DNA from: an uncultured Corynebacterium sp.
Lineage (GTDB): Bacteria; Actinomycetota; Actinomycetes; Mycobacteriales; Mycobacteriaceae
NCBI GenBank assembly: GCA_946223355.1
Contig: CAMIPB010000021.1
Location: 1 to 41,718, forward strand
Length of the DNA stretch: 41,718 bases
Direction of reading: 5' to 3'
Of this stretch, positions 32,629 to 40,241 are shown piece by piece. Numbering within the stretch: position 1 is the first letter of the stretch; the number at the start of each line of letters is the position of its first letter. The notes under the pieces were generated by a model that had not been told where the DNA came from, ran no database searches, and saw only the letters and a program-made list of their open reading frames with translations. Made by a program: the position numbers and the translations under genes.

Positions 32629-33264
32629 ATGGGCATCATGAAGAAGCTGCGTAAGCGCCGCAACGAGGCTCGTGCTGAAATTAAGGCCGCAAAAGAGCGC
32701 GTCCGCGCTGAGATTAAGACGGCGGATAAGGCTCGTCAGCGCCAGGCTAAACTGCTTGCCAAACAGGAAAAGCAGCTGGTCAAGGAAGAAAAGAAAAATC
32801 TTAAAGCCAAGCGTAAGCACGAGTTGCAGCTAGCAAAGACGGAGCTCGAGCGGGCTCGTTCCGGCAAGCTCAACCGCAAGAATATCCAGCGTTACGCAGG
32901 AGCAGCACGCATGGTCGCCCCGTTGCTCCTTCCTCTGGTTTACCGCGGGATTACCGCGGCCCGCGAGTCCATGGAATCCCGCCGCGCCCGGCGCGCTGGA
33001 CTAACCACGGATCAGATGGCGGAGTTTTCCGGCCACGGTGCACCGCTGCGCGCGAAGACTCAGGGCATCCGTAATTCTTTGAAGGCCACTGATTTGCCGC
33101 TGGGTTACCAGCGAGACGTGCGTGATCAGCTCGATGAAATTGACGCGGCCATCGACAACGCGGAGTTCATGACCCCGCAGCAGCGTCGTCGTGCGCACCA
33201 CTCCATCAACCGCGACATCGATACCGTGACCCAGGACATCCAGGACCGGATCAACAAGCGTTAA
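32629..33264 (+). CDS. DUF6474-like, highly charged helical protein
   Basis: A 211-aa protein whose first ~85 residues are an almost continuous Lys/Arg/Glu/Ala helix, a likely coiled coil (KKLRKRRNEARAEIKAAKER and onward). A short apolar segment follows (ARMVAPLLLPLVYRGI, about 91-106), perhaps a membrane-associating helix. The C-terminal domain contains FSGHGAPLRAKTQGIR and ends in DIDTVTQDIQDRINKR. It resembles an actinobacterial family of unknown function; the DUF number is from memory. No catalytic motif. It converges on the response regulator gene with an 11-bp gap. Confidence 0.68.
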   Translation: MGIMKKLRKRRNEARAEIKAAKERVRAEIKTADKARQRQAKLLAKQEKQLVKEEKKNLKAKRKHELQLAKTELERARSGKLNRKNIQRYAGAARMVAPLLLPLVYRGITAARESMESRRARRAGLTTDQMAEFSGHGAPLRAKTQGIRNSLKATDLPLGYQRDVRDQLDEIDAAIDNAEFMTPQQRRRAHHSINRDIDTVTQDIQDRINKR

Positions 33265-33275
33265 AACACTTAGTT

Positions 33276-33914
33276 TTACAAAACGCCCTGCTCGCGGGCC
33301 GCTGCTACGGCTGAGGTACGCGAGCGGACACCCAGCTTGTCGTAGATGTGGACGAGGTGCGATTTCACCGTTGCTTCTGACAACATGAGCTCTGTGCCAA
33401 TATCGCGGTTAGATGCTCCAGAAGCGACGAGTTTTAGCACTTCTAGTTCACGCGGGGTTAGTGAGGTGCGTGGGGTGCGCACGCGCGTCATCAATTTATC
33501 GGCAACGATTGGCGAAAGTGCAGAATCTCCTTCAGCGGCCGAGTGCACTGCTTCCAAAAGTTCCGCCGGTGGTGCGTCCTTCAGTAAGTAGCCCACGGCA
33601 CCAGCCTCGATCGCACCGAGAATGTCAGCATCCGTGTCGTAGTTAGTAACCACCAACACTTTAGGCGGACGCTGCATCGAGCGACGAATCTCCGCGGTGG
33701 CTTCCGCGCCATTCATCACACGTGTGCCTTCCACACCTGCGGAAAAACGCAAATCCATCAAGATGACGTCAATTCCGCCTGCTTGTGCCGCTGATATCGC
33801 GGCTTCCGCTGTGGCAACTTCCCCGACTACCTCTACGTCATCCGCACCTTCGAGTACGGCGCGCAGCCCCATCCGAACAATCTCATGATCGTCGGCGAGC
33901 AGAACTCGGATCAT
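33276..33914 (-). CDS. NarL/LuxR-type response regulator
   Basis: A 212-aa two-component response regulator. The receiver domain (1-120) has the acidic pair DD (8-9), phospho-acceptor Asp54 in VILMDLRFS, and the conserved Lys in LLKDAPPAELLEA. The C-terminal LuxR-type helix-turn-helix (about 148-208) reads LTPRELEVLKLVASGASN, then LSEATVKSHLVHIYDKL. A 10-residue insertion after Asp54 (FSAGVEGTRV) is a common variant in actinobacterial members. It lies 51 bp downstream of its kinase gene with its own SD (GGAAAGG). Target genes cannot be told. Confidence 0.94.
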   Translation of the reverse strand: MIRVLLADDHEIVRMGLRAVLEGADDVEVVGEVATAEAAISAAQAGGIDVILMDLRFSAGVEGTRVMNGAEATAEIRRSMQRPPKVLVVTNYDTDADILGAIEAGAVGYLLKDAPPAELLEAVHSAAEGDSALSPIVADKLMTRVRTPRTSLTPRELEVLKLVASGASNRDIGTELMLSEATVKSHLVHIYDKLGVRSRTSAVAAAREQGVL

Positions 33915-33965
33915 CGCGATAAACCTTTCCGGTTACAACTAAAGTTTGTCAGGTATGTCCACAGT

Positions 33966-35198
33966 TTAGCGGGTTGGGTTTTCAACTGGGACAACGACTG
34001 CCACCGCAGTGCCTTGACCTGGTTCTGATTCCACGGTCAACGTGCCGCCCAGCTCAGCCGCGCGCCGCTTCATCGCATCAAGTCCGATATGCCCCAATCC
34101 CGATGGACGCTCGGCCAACACCGATGGTTCAAATCCCACGCCGTTATCTACGACGTCGAGACGCACTTTCTCCGGCTCATACGTCACGGTCACGCGCGCT
34201 TTACTGGCCTTCGAATGCTTTGCTGCATTGCCCACTGCGCCCTGCGCGATGCGCAACACCGCTGCCTCCACTTTCATGGGTAGCTGGTAATGCTCGCCTT
34301 CGATGTCCACCTCAATATCCATCTCCCCGGCGCCGGCAAAACCATCCGCCATCCGCTCCAGTGCACCTTGCAGAGAGGTTTGTTGCAGTCCGGCGGGTTG
34401 TAGTGCTGCAATCATTGCGCGGGCCTCTTGCAAGTTTTCTGCCGCGGTCTTACGGGCCAGTTCAATGCGTCCATGTGCCTTATCGACGGCGCGTTGGTGC
34501 TCCTGCTCATCTGCCGCTCCCTGCGGCGACAAAGCAGCGATGTCTCTATCCACCGCATGTAGAAGCATCTGAATCGAGGACAACCCCTGTGCCAGCGTGT
34601 CGTGGATTTCGTGTGCAATGCGTTGGCGTTCCTCCGAAACACCAGCGTTACGCTCAGTCTCCGCGAGTTGGGAACGCGTCGCCATGAGTTCGTCGATAAG
34701 CGCGGCGCGCTCGGAGTTAACGCGAGCTAGAGTGCGGAAAGCAAAGAAAATGGCGATTGTTACCACTGCTGATACCGCGGGCCCCATGATGCCACCCAGG
34801 GTAAGCCCATGTGGGATCTGGACGGCAATGGCCAAAGCTGTCGCCACAATAACGGCGAGAACACCGCGGAAATCATCGTAGATCTGCAAATACACAAAAT
34901 AGAGCGCGAAAACCAGGTAGATAGCTACCGGCGCGACAAACAAATCAGAGATCCACACCAGGGTGAGCATGGCCAACCAGGCTCCCCGCGCAGTTTCATT
35001 CCAGTGATCCACATAGGCCGAACCCGCAAAGTACAACGCACCGAAACCCGTAACCAGCAGCAGATTCAGTATTCCCGGCCCCAAGCCTAGCTGCAGTGAG
35101 GCACCCGCGGTCACCATGAGCAAGGTGGCGGTTAAGACATGGACTCCATTGCGCAAGACTTCGGAATCGCTGAGTTCTTCCTCTAAACTAGTGGTCAT
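33966..35198 (-). CDS. Sensor histidine kinase of the NarL-partner type
   Basis: A 410-aa membrane sensor kinase. About five membrane segments occupy residues 20-155, with very short outside loops, so it may sense a membrane signal. A linker coiled coil (about 160-190) leads to the HisKA_3 box RQRIAHEIHDTLAQG with phospho-acceptor His199. The ATPase domain has VVDNGVGFEP (N/G1 box), SGLGHIGLDAMKRRA and PGQGTAVAVVVP (G2). The start at 35198 was chosen because TAGGCT ends 7 nt upstream on the minus strand. That start codon overlaps the lipoprotein's start codon on the other strand (CATG). Confidence 0.93.
   Translation of the reverse strand: MTTSLEEELSDSEVLRNGVHVLTATLLMVTAGASLQLGLGPGILNLLLVTGFGALYFAGSAYVDHWNETARGAWLAMLTLVWISDLFVAPVAIYLVFALYFVYLQIYDDFRGVLAVIVATALAIAVQIPHGLTLGGIMGPAVSAVVTIAIFFAFRTLARVNSERAALIDELMATRSQLAETERNAGVSEERQRIAHEIHDTLAQGLSSIQMLLHAVDRDIAALSPQGAADEQEHQRAVDKAHGRIELARKTAAENLQEARAMIAALQPAGLQQTSLQGALERMADGFAGAGEMDIEVDIEGEHYQLPMKVEAAVLRIAQGAVGNAAKHSKASKARVTVTYEPEKVRLDVVDNGVGFEPSVLAERPSGLGHIGLDAMKRRAAELGGTLTVESEPGQGTAVAVVVPVENPTR
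35184..35189 (+). promoter_or_regulatory. -10 box of the DUF2020 lipoprotein gene, leaderless
   Basis: TAAACT, 7 nt before the ATG at 35197. It lies inside the first codons of the kinase gene on the other strand. Confidence 0.5.
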
Positions 35199-35826
35199 GC
35201 GTTCGAGCCTAATGTCAGCGCGCCGTTTCGCCATCATCGGCACGTCGGTGCTTACCTCCGTTGCCCTTTTGTCCGGTTGTTCCGCGGTGGAATCTGTTCA
35301 AGACTCTCTTTCGGGAAGCTCAGATGCGGCGAGTTCTTCTGCTGCACCTGGCAAGGACAGACCAGCAGAGACTACTACCAAGGAAAAGCAGCCTACCACC
35401 GATAGTGGCCTGCGTGCCGATACATTCCCAGAGGTGCAAGCTGATGGCGAATGCCCTTACCTGGATAGTCAGTGGATAGCAGAAACCAATGGTCAGCGCA
35501 TTACCACCCAGGGCATCGACAACCGCTTCGACACCCCAGCGTGCCTCATCTGGTCTTACCCGGAGGAGCCACAAGCGGTCATTGTGGTCCGCAAGATGGC
35601 TGACGAAGACGCCGCAATTGAGGTCGTGGATTGGGCAGCACCCATCAAAAAAACTGAGCCTGCCGAAGAACCCGCCGGCTGGTCCGGTGGTCGCGGCGTT
35701 GTCGACGAGCGCGCGGTTTACGCAGTGCAAAAGGGAGACGTCGCCGTTGCTGTGTGGTCGAACCAGCTGCAAACCGTCAAGGCAGAACTGATCGCCAAAG
35801 AGACCATCAAGAACCTAGGCCTTTAA
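35197..35826 (+). CDS. DUF2020 family lipoprotein
   Basis: A 209-aa lipoprotein. The signal peptide (SARRFAIIGTSVLTSVALLS) ends in the lipobox LLSGC with Cys28 as the lipidated residue. A Ser/Ala/Glu/Thr-rich linker (about 29-70) leads to the DUF2020 domain, with TFPEVQADGECPYLD, RFDTPACLIWSYPE and AVAVWSNQLQTVKAEL. The two domain cysteines may pair. DUF2020 is a corynebacterial and related actinobacterial family of unknown role. The ATG at 35197 fits the leaderless -10 box; the ATG at 35212 (MSARRF) is the alternative and gives the same mature protein. It is divergent from a two-component system, so it may be its target. Confidence 0.85.
   Translation: MRSSLMSARRFAIIGTSVLTSVALLSGCSAVESVQDSLSGSSDAASSSAAPGKDRPAETTTKEKQPTTDSGLRADTFPEVQADGECPYLDSQWIAETNGQRITTQGIDNRFDTPACLIWSYPEEPQAVIVVRKMADEDAAIEVVDWAAPIKKTEPAEEPAGWSGGRGVVDERAVYAVQKGDVAVAVWSNQLQTVKAELIAKETIKNLGL
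35206..35211 (-). promoter_or_regulatory. -10 box of the histidine kinase gene, leaderless
   Basis: TAGGCT on the minus strand, 7 nt before the ATG at 35198. It lies inside the first codons of the lipoprotein gene. Confidence 0.5.
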
Positions 35827-35845
35827 AGGACACGTGGGGCGATGT

Positions 35846-35998
35846 TTAAACAGCCACGTCCGAGTACGGCATCATCGTGGACACCCACGGAAATACTACC
35901 TCCATGAGCAGGTAAAACACGGCCGCGAGCAGGATGAGTGCCTGGATTACCTTCAAGAAGGTCGGTCCAGGAAGGTGCCTAAAAATAAATCCGTACAT
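35846..35998 (-). CDS. Small (50 aa) membrane protein coupled to the sortase gene
   Basis: A short gene whose ATG overlaps the sortase stop codon as TAATG. The product begins MYGFIFRHLPGPTFLKVIQA, continues as a single hydrophobic helix (about residues 15-37, ALILLAAVFYLLMEVVFPWV) and ends MPYSDVAV. Proteins of this form (MYG.I.RHLPGP at the start, VFPWV after the helix) are remembered as common in actinobacteria beside class E sortases. The conserved-looking ends, translational coupling and full-length open frame support it as real. The function is unknown; a sortase partner or membrane anchor is inferred. Confidence 0.8.
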   Translation of the reverse strand: MYGFIFRHLPGPTFLKVIQALILLAAVFYLLMEVVFPWVSTMMPYSDVAV

Positions 35999-36810
35999 TA
36001 GTTTTCCTCCAATGCTGCCGGGCGTTCGCCATCCTTTTTAGGCTGGGACTCCACTTCGATAGCGTGGATGATCATGCGCTCCGCATTAGAAAATTGCGGG
36101 TGGCAGGTAGTCAACGTCAGCAGCTTCTCCGTTGGATTTTTCTCCTCGCTACCTGGAATCTTATCCAAAACGGACACATCACCCGGCAAAGTAATGTGGC
36201 GGCCCACTACATTCGCGTACTTTCCTTGGGTGACCTGTTCCAACTGCTTGTCATCCAAACATTTCTTCATGGATTTGGTGCGGTCGCCCTCAATAGGCAT
36301 TACTCGGTAGGTCAACCACTCGGTTTGAGTTTCCACAACAATGGCATCGCATGCTTTGAGGTTATCCAGGTCATTGAATGGCGCACCCTTACCCACCCGG
36401 TGGCCTGCAACTGCAAAGTTGCCTTCCTCACCCGGCATCTGCGTATCGACGTAGCGTCCTGGGCCTCGCAACAAATCATCCTCGTTGGTGCCTTCCACCA
36501 CTGCGAAGTGAAAGTCAGAACCAAAAGTAGGGATATACATCCGCGCAAAGGCTTCGCCAAGCTCGAGGTCGAGTTTCTGTCGAGGATTGACTCGCTTGCC
36601 TTTATCCTCTTCCCACTTCTCGTCCAAAGCTGAGCTTACTTCTTGCTGCTTTTGACCAGCTTCTAGGTTTGTCCAGAAGGCCTCGTAAAATGCAAACAGG
36701 AGCATGAGCGCGCCAATGGTAAGAATAATCTCACCAAAAACAGACGATACCGTTGCCTTGCGGTGAGGCTTGGAAGCCTTCGGCCGAGACTTGACTGGAC
36801 GGTGGGTCAT
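35998..36810 (-). CDS. srtF: Class E sortase
   Basis: A 270-aa membrane-bound transpeptidase that anchors secreted proteins to the wall. A basic cytoplasmic start is followed by one helix (about 24-46, FGEIILTIGALMLLFAFYEA). The sortase barrel has the catalytic His137 (AVAGHRVGKGAPF), Cys236 (LTLTTCHPQF) and Arg245 (SNAERMIIHA). Class E enzymes are housekeeping sortases in actinobacteria and often prefer LAXTG-type signals. No pilin or LPXTG substrate gene is in the window, in keeping with a housekeeping role like SrtF of C. diphtheriae; the symbol rests on that comparison. It is divergent from the YidC gene. Confidence 0.87.
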   Translation of the reverse strand: MTHRPVKSRPKASKPHRKATVSSVFGEIILTIGALMLLFAFYEAFWTNLEAGQKQQEVSSALDEKWEEDKGKRVNPRQKLDLELGEAFARMYIPTFGSDFHFAVVEGTNEDDLLRGPGRYVDTQMPGEEGNFAVAGHRVGKGAPFNDLDNLKACDAIVVETQTEWLTYRVMPIEGDRTKSMKKCLDDKQLEQVTQGKYANVVGRHITLPGDVSVLDKIPGSEEKNPTEKLLTLTTCHPQFSNAERMIIHAIEVESQPKKDGERPAALEEN

Positions 36811-36871
36811 AAGCAGGGTTCTTTCCTATACACAGTACGATTTACGTGTTACTAGAGAGGTTACCGTCACT

Positions 36872-38005
36872 ATGTTAGAAATATTCAATTACCCAGTTTC
36901 AGGCATAATGAAGGCCTGGCATTTCTTGCTACAAAATGTACTGGGAATGGACAGTTCTCTCTCCTGGCTTATCTCCATCGTGCTGCTCGTCATTACAGTG
37001 CGCACCCTCATCGCACCTATAACGTGGGTAGCTGTCCGCTCCGGCCGTGTCAGCGCGATGATGCGTCCGGAAAAGGAAGCCATCGAACGCGAGTACCGCG
37101 ATGCTACCGACGTCGATTCCGTCGCCGCCCGCGATAAAGCACTCAAGGAGCTCAACAAGCGCTACCGTTACCGCCCTGCGGCGGGCTGCTTGCCGCCGCT
37201 CATTATGTTCCCAGCGTTCATCGGCCTCTACCGCGTCGTCTTTTACATGGCCTCGCCCGACAACCACGGCGCTGACGCGAACGTCGGAATGCTCACACCT
37301 GAAGAAATCGCAAGCTTCCGCGACGCCACTTACCGCGATGTGCCACTCACCGCTTTCCCCGCGATGCCGCAAGACTGGGCGCAGTCCATGGGCGTAACCG
37401 GCGAGCAGGTATTCAACACCATCTTGCCACTGCTCATCGCCGCCATCACGTTCACCGTGGTGAACATGGCCATGTCGCTGTACCGCTCCTACTGGACCAC
37501 AGACTTCAGCAGCACCGTGATGCGCCGGATGTTCTACTTCATGATTTTCATGGGCGTGTTCTTGTTTCCGTGGTTGCTATGGACCGTCGCCACCACCGGG
37601 CCAGTGCCGGTAGCCATCGTGCTCTACTGGTTCTGCTCTAACCTCTACACGCTGCTGCAAACCATCTCGTTCAACTGGCTTGTTCACCGTAAGTATCCGC
37701 TGGAAGACATCCACCACGAAGTACGCCGCAGGTCTTGGAAGACCTTCCGCGATAAAAAGCAGGCCCGCAAGGATCTCAAACGCCGTAAGCGCAAGGCACG
37801 GTTCAACAAAGAAGAGCGTGCGAAACTCCAAGAAGACCTAGCGCGGCAGAAAGAGGAATCACAAGCCCTTAAGGCTCGACGCAAGGAAATCTCCAAAGCC
37901 CAGAACAAGGCTCGCCAGGAAATACGCAAGGCCAAACTAGAGCAAGCGCAGGAGCGGGCTAAGGCAGCAAAAGAAGCTAAATCGAATAATCAGCCGGAGG
38001 AGTAG
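36872..38005 (+). CDS. yidC: YidC/Oxa1 family membrane protein insertase
   Basis: A 377-aa insertase that places proteins in the inner membrane, alone or with SecYEG. The helices follow the Gram-positive YidC plan: a first helix around AWHFLLQNVLGM, then SWLISIVLLVITVRTLIAPI with the conserved groove Arg, a charged hairpin, FPAFIGLYRVVFYM, MNMAMS-type helix 4 (VVNMAMSLYRSYW) and VAIVLYWFCSNLYTLLQ. The last ~110 residues are a Lys/Arg/Glu/Gln-rich helical tail that may bind ribosomes. There is no lipobox. SD AGAGAGG lies 11 nt upstream. It is not next to rpmH/rnpA, where the main YidC gene of actinobacteria lies, so it may be a second copy. The last 29 bp overlap the convergent TetR gene. Confidence 0.88.
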   Translation: MLEIFNYPVSGIMKAWHFLLQNVLGMDSSLSWLISIVLLVITVRTLIAPITWVAVRSGRVSAMMRPEKEAIEREYRDATDVDSVAARDKALKELNKRYRYRPAAGCLPPLIMFPAFIGLYRVVFYMASPDNHGADANVGMLTPEEIASFRDATYRDVPLTAFPAMPQDWAQSMGVTGEQVFNTILPLLIAAITFTVVNMAMSLYRSYWTTDFSSTVMRRMFYFMIFMGVFLFPWLLWTVATTGPVPVAIVLYWFCSNLYTLLQTISFNWLVHRKYPLEDIHHEVRRRSWKTFRDKKQARKDLKRRKRKARFNKEERAKLQEDLARQKEESQALKARRKEISKAQNKARQEIRKAKLEQAQERAKAAKEAKSNNQPEE

Positions 38006-38594
38006 AGAGCAACGTGCTCGCCATCTCGCGCGCAGTCTTTAAAGGCTCTACGCTGCGATCTAGGCGCGCGCCCTCCAAGCCACCTTCCAAAAGCACCACA
38101 AACTGACGAGCCTGTAGCTCCGACGGATAGCCGTTGCGCTCATTCAGCAGCGTGGTGACCGTGGACAACAGCCAAGTTCGATGAGCTAAGCAAGCCTCAA
38201 CAATGACGCGCTCAGAGTCAACCTCCGGGCGAGGATACTCATTCGCTGCCGTCTTAAAGTGCGATGCACGGTAATCATGCTCCGGCTCATGTTCAATAGC
38301 CATGTCAAAAAACAGCAGGACCTTGGCCAGCGGATCGCCCAGCATTACTGCCTTTGAGGTCCACTCCGAACGGTACTGCTCGTCCATCGCTTCGATATAC
38401 GCTGCGACGAGCGCGTCTTTGGAGCCATACAACGAGTACAACGAAGCCTTAGCAACGTCCGCTTCTCGCAGCACGCGGTCAATACCGATGACCCGGATGC
38501 CTTCAGATCGAAACAGCTTGGTTGCTGATTCCAACAAGCGCACTCGCGGCGCGGGGCGATTCCGGCGCGATTTCTTAGCGGGGGCTGCGGCCAC
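37977..38594 (-). CDS. TetR family transcriptional regulator
   Basis: A 205-aa repressor-type regulator. The N-terminus is basic (KKSRRNRPAPRVRLL), and the helix-turn-helix is ATKLFRSEGIRVIGIDRVLR then ADVAKASLYSLYGSKDALVA, the classic TetR_N pattern. The C-terminal ligand domain is not assignable. The start is GTG 38594 with a GAGAGGA SD. Its 3' end overlaps the convergent yidC by 29 bp, so the two genes share coding sequence at their C-termini. Target and ligand unknown. Confidence 0.9.
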   Translation of the reverse strand: MAAAPAKKSRRNRPAPRVRLLESATKLFRSEGIRVIGIDRVLREADVAKASLYSLYGSKDALVAAYIEAMDEQYRSEWTSKAVMLGDPLAKVLLFFDMAIEHEPEHDYRASHFKTAANEYPRPEVDSERVIVEACLAHRTWLLSTVTTLLNERNGYPSELQARQFVVLLEGGLEGARLDRSVEPLKTAREMASTLLSTPPADYSI

Positions 38595-38689
38595 GGCTTT
38601 CGCTGTCCTCTCTAATGGTGGTTCCTGTCAACTGTGCGAAGACGTTCTAACATAGACAGCCTAGTACACAATAAATAGAAAAGACACGA

Positions 38690-38731
38690 AGAAGGGGTGC
38701 GTGCAAGAGAATCCTTGCACACACCCCTTCT
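38690..38731. terminator. Strong hairpin between the TetR and GlsB-like genes
   Basis: AGAAGGGGTG-C-GTGCAAG pairs with CTTGCAC-A-CACCCCTTCT, a 17-bp stem with one mismatch. On the minus strand a T-rich tail follows, so it most likely ends the GlsB-like transcript upstream of the TetR gene. Confidence 0.75.
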
Positions 38732-38768
38732 CTAACGAAAGAAGCTTGAGCGCTTTCTATCTTTCGAC

Positions 38769-38790
38769 GTTTAAGCGCTTGCGCTTAAAC
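38769..38790 (-). terminator. Palindrome over the GlsB-like stop codon
   Basis: GTTTAAGCGC and GCGCTTAAAC are exact complements with TT between them and include the stop codon. There is no clear T tail, so it may protect the 3' end rather than terminate. Confidence 0.45.
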
Positions 38791-39039
38791 GCGGCCCTTA
38801 GGCTTGGTAACCAGGCCAACAATAAACAGCAACAGGCAAGCGCCGAGAGTTGCGGTAACCAGCGTGATCATCCAGCCGTCACCGGTACCAATTCCCAGCA
38901 GCTGCAAAATCCAGCCGCCAAGTACGCCGCCGATAATGCCGACGATAATGTTAACGATAATGCCGTGATCGCGCTTCATAATCTTCTCAGCCAACCAACC
39001 GGCAATTGCACCGATGACAATCCAACCGATCCAACCCAT
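38785..39039 (-). CDS. GlsB/YeaQ/YmgE family stress-response membrane protein
   Basis: An 84-aa protein of the transglycosylase-associated family with three hydrophobic helices: MGWIGWIVIGAIAGWLAEKI, GIIVNIIVGIIGGVLGGWIL and WMITLVTATLGACLLLFIVG. The Gly-rich pattern and the short basic end (TKPKGRV) match the family. Despite the family name no catalytic activity is known; members are induced in stress. SD AGGAG lies 9 nt before the ATG. It lies between TetR and UspA genes on the same strand, flanked by terminator-like hairpins on both sides, so it is probably transcribed alone. Confidence 0.92.
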   Translation of the reverse strand: MGWIGWIVIGAIAGWLAEKIMKRDHGIIVNIIVGIIGGVLGGWILQLLGIGTGDGWMITLVTATLGACLLLFIVGLVTKPKGRV

Positions 39040-39112
39040 GTGTAATCACTCCTAAAATTAATTCTTGACTTTGTTTACTTGTCCCACAATAGTCGGCTAC
39101 CCACAAGTATGC

Positions 39113-39170
39113 AGAAAAAATTGTGAACACCCCTGGTGCAGAACGGACAAAACCGCAGCACACAGGGGTG
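39113..39170 (-). terminator. Terminator of the UspA gene
   Basis: On the minus strand ACACCCCTG (39162-39170 side) and CAGGGGTGT (39127-39135 side) pair over nine bp, with partial extension by GTGC/GCAC, and TCACAATTTTTT follows. Confidence 0.6.
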
Positions 39171-39225
39171 TGTAACAAATTTATAAATCTGGTGAAATTA
39201 AGTACTCACCATGCTATCGAGGGCC

Positions 39226-40122
39226 TTAATCAGAGTCAGGACGAACCACCATCATTGGACAAGGGGATGCCTGCAGCAAAGCACGAGATGTGGAGCCCAA
39301 GAGCATTCCCTTGAAGCCGCCCCGACCGTGAGAACCAACTACGAGGAGCTGCGCTCCATCCGCAGATTCGCTCAATGCACGTACCGGACGATCACGGGCG
39401 ATAATCTTGCGCACCTCAACCTCTGGGTACTTCTCCACGAGTGGAGCAAGGCGCTCAGAAAGCAGGTTCGCCTGCTCCTTTTCCACCTCAGCCCACTCCT
39501 GCTGCGCGGCGGAAAGTCCAGCCAAAGAAGCTTGTACCTGCATATCCATCCAGGTGTGAACCGCGATAAGCTCAGCGCCACGAGCCTGTGCTTCCGCGAA
39601 AGCATATTCCGTAGCCTTCTGGGAAACCTCGGAACCATCGACGCCCACAACAACTGGGCCATATTTGGTGTCCTCAGTCACGTGACTGTCTTCGCGCACA
39701 ACCACCACTGGGCAGTTCGCATGCGAAACAACGGAGGCAGACACAGAGCCCATAACCATGCCGGACAACCCACCCATTCCGCGGGATCCCATCACGATCA
39801 TGGTGACGTCATTGGACATCTCCAACAACATGTCAATTGGGGAGCCTTCAGCGATGGTGTGGCCAATCTTCAGCTCAGGGGCCACTTCGTGGGCAATTGC
39901 ACGAGCTGCCTCAATTTTCTCGAAGGTCTCGTTCTGGAGATCGTCGAAAAGCTCTTTTGGTGGAACCATTCCCTCTGCATAGAGGAACTGCGGCATTGTG
40001 TAACTCGAAGCCAGGCGCAATGGAATTCCGCGCTTCAAGGCGGTGTTCGCCGCCCAACGCACTGCGTTATTTGAGGCTTCTGAACCATCTACTGCGACAA
40101 CAACAATGTCTTCATGTGCCAT
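39226..40122 (-). CDS. Tandem-domain universal stress protein
   Basis: A 298-aa cytoplasmic protein of two UspA domains. Domain 1 (about 1-145) begins DIVVVAVDGSEAS and has the ATP-binding GSRGMGGLSGMVMGSVS. Domain 2 (about 152-298) begins GPVVVGVDGSEVS and has GSHGRGGFKGMLLGSTS. Both nucleotide motifs are intact, so ATP binding is likely; function in dormancy or energy stress is known for tandem actinobacterial Usps. The ATG at 40122 has AAGGAG 9 nt upstream and is preferred to a TTG at 40131. A TATAGT -10-like box lies upstream on the minus strand at 40164-40169. The 119-bp spacer to the next gene upstream is otherwise AT-rich and gene-free. Confidence 0.94.
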   Translation of the reverse strand: MAHEDIVVVAVDGSEASNNAVRWAANTALKRGIPLRLASSYTMPQFLYAEGMVPPKELFDDLQNETFEKIEAARAIAHEVAPELKIGHTIAEGSPIDMLLEMSNDVTMIVMGSRGMGGLSGMVMGSVSASVVSHANCPVVVVREDSHVTEDTKYGPVVVGVDGSEVSQKATEYAFAEAQARGAELIAVHTWMDMQVQASLAGLSAAQQEWAEVEKEQANLLSERLAPLVEKYPEVEVRKIIARDRPVRALSESADGAQLLVVGSHGRGGFKGMLLGSTSRALLQASPCPMMVVRPDSD

Positions 40123-40163
40123 GTCTTCCAACTCCTTAACACGTATTATTCATTCCACCTTTA

Positions 40164-40169
40164 ACTATA
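40164..40169 (-). promoter_or_regulatory. -10 box candidate of the UspA gene
   Basis: TATAGT on the minus strand, giving a leader of about 35 nt that includes the SD. No clear -35 at proper spacing. Confidence 0.35.
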
Positions 40170-40241
40170 CAGGTTATACCAAGCAAAAACTGGTGATACT
40201 GGTTAACTATTTACATAGCTGGGTGGAGGAATTTTCACCGG

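Noticed and set aside
35846..36810. Sortase-pilus island
   Set aside because: No pilin, LPXTG-bearing protein or second sortase nearby; the class E enzyme fits a housekeeping role.
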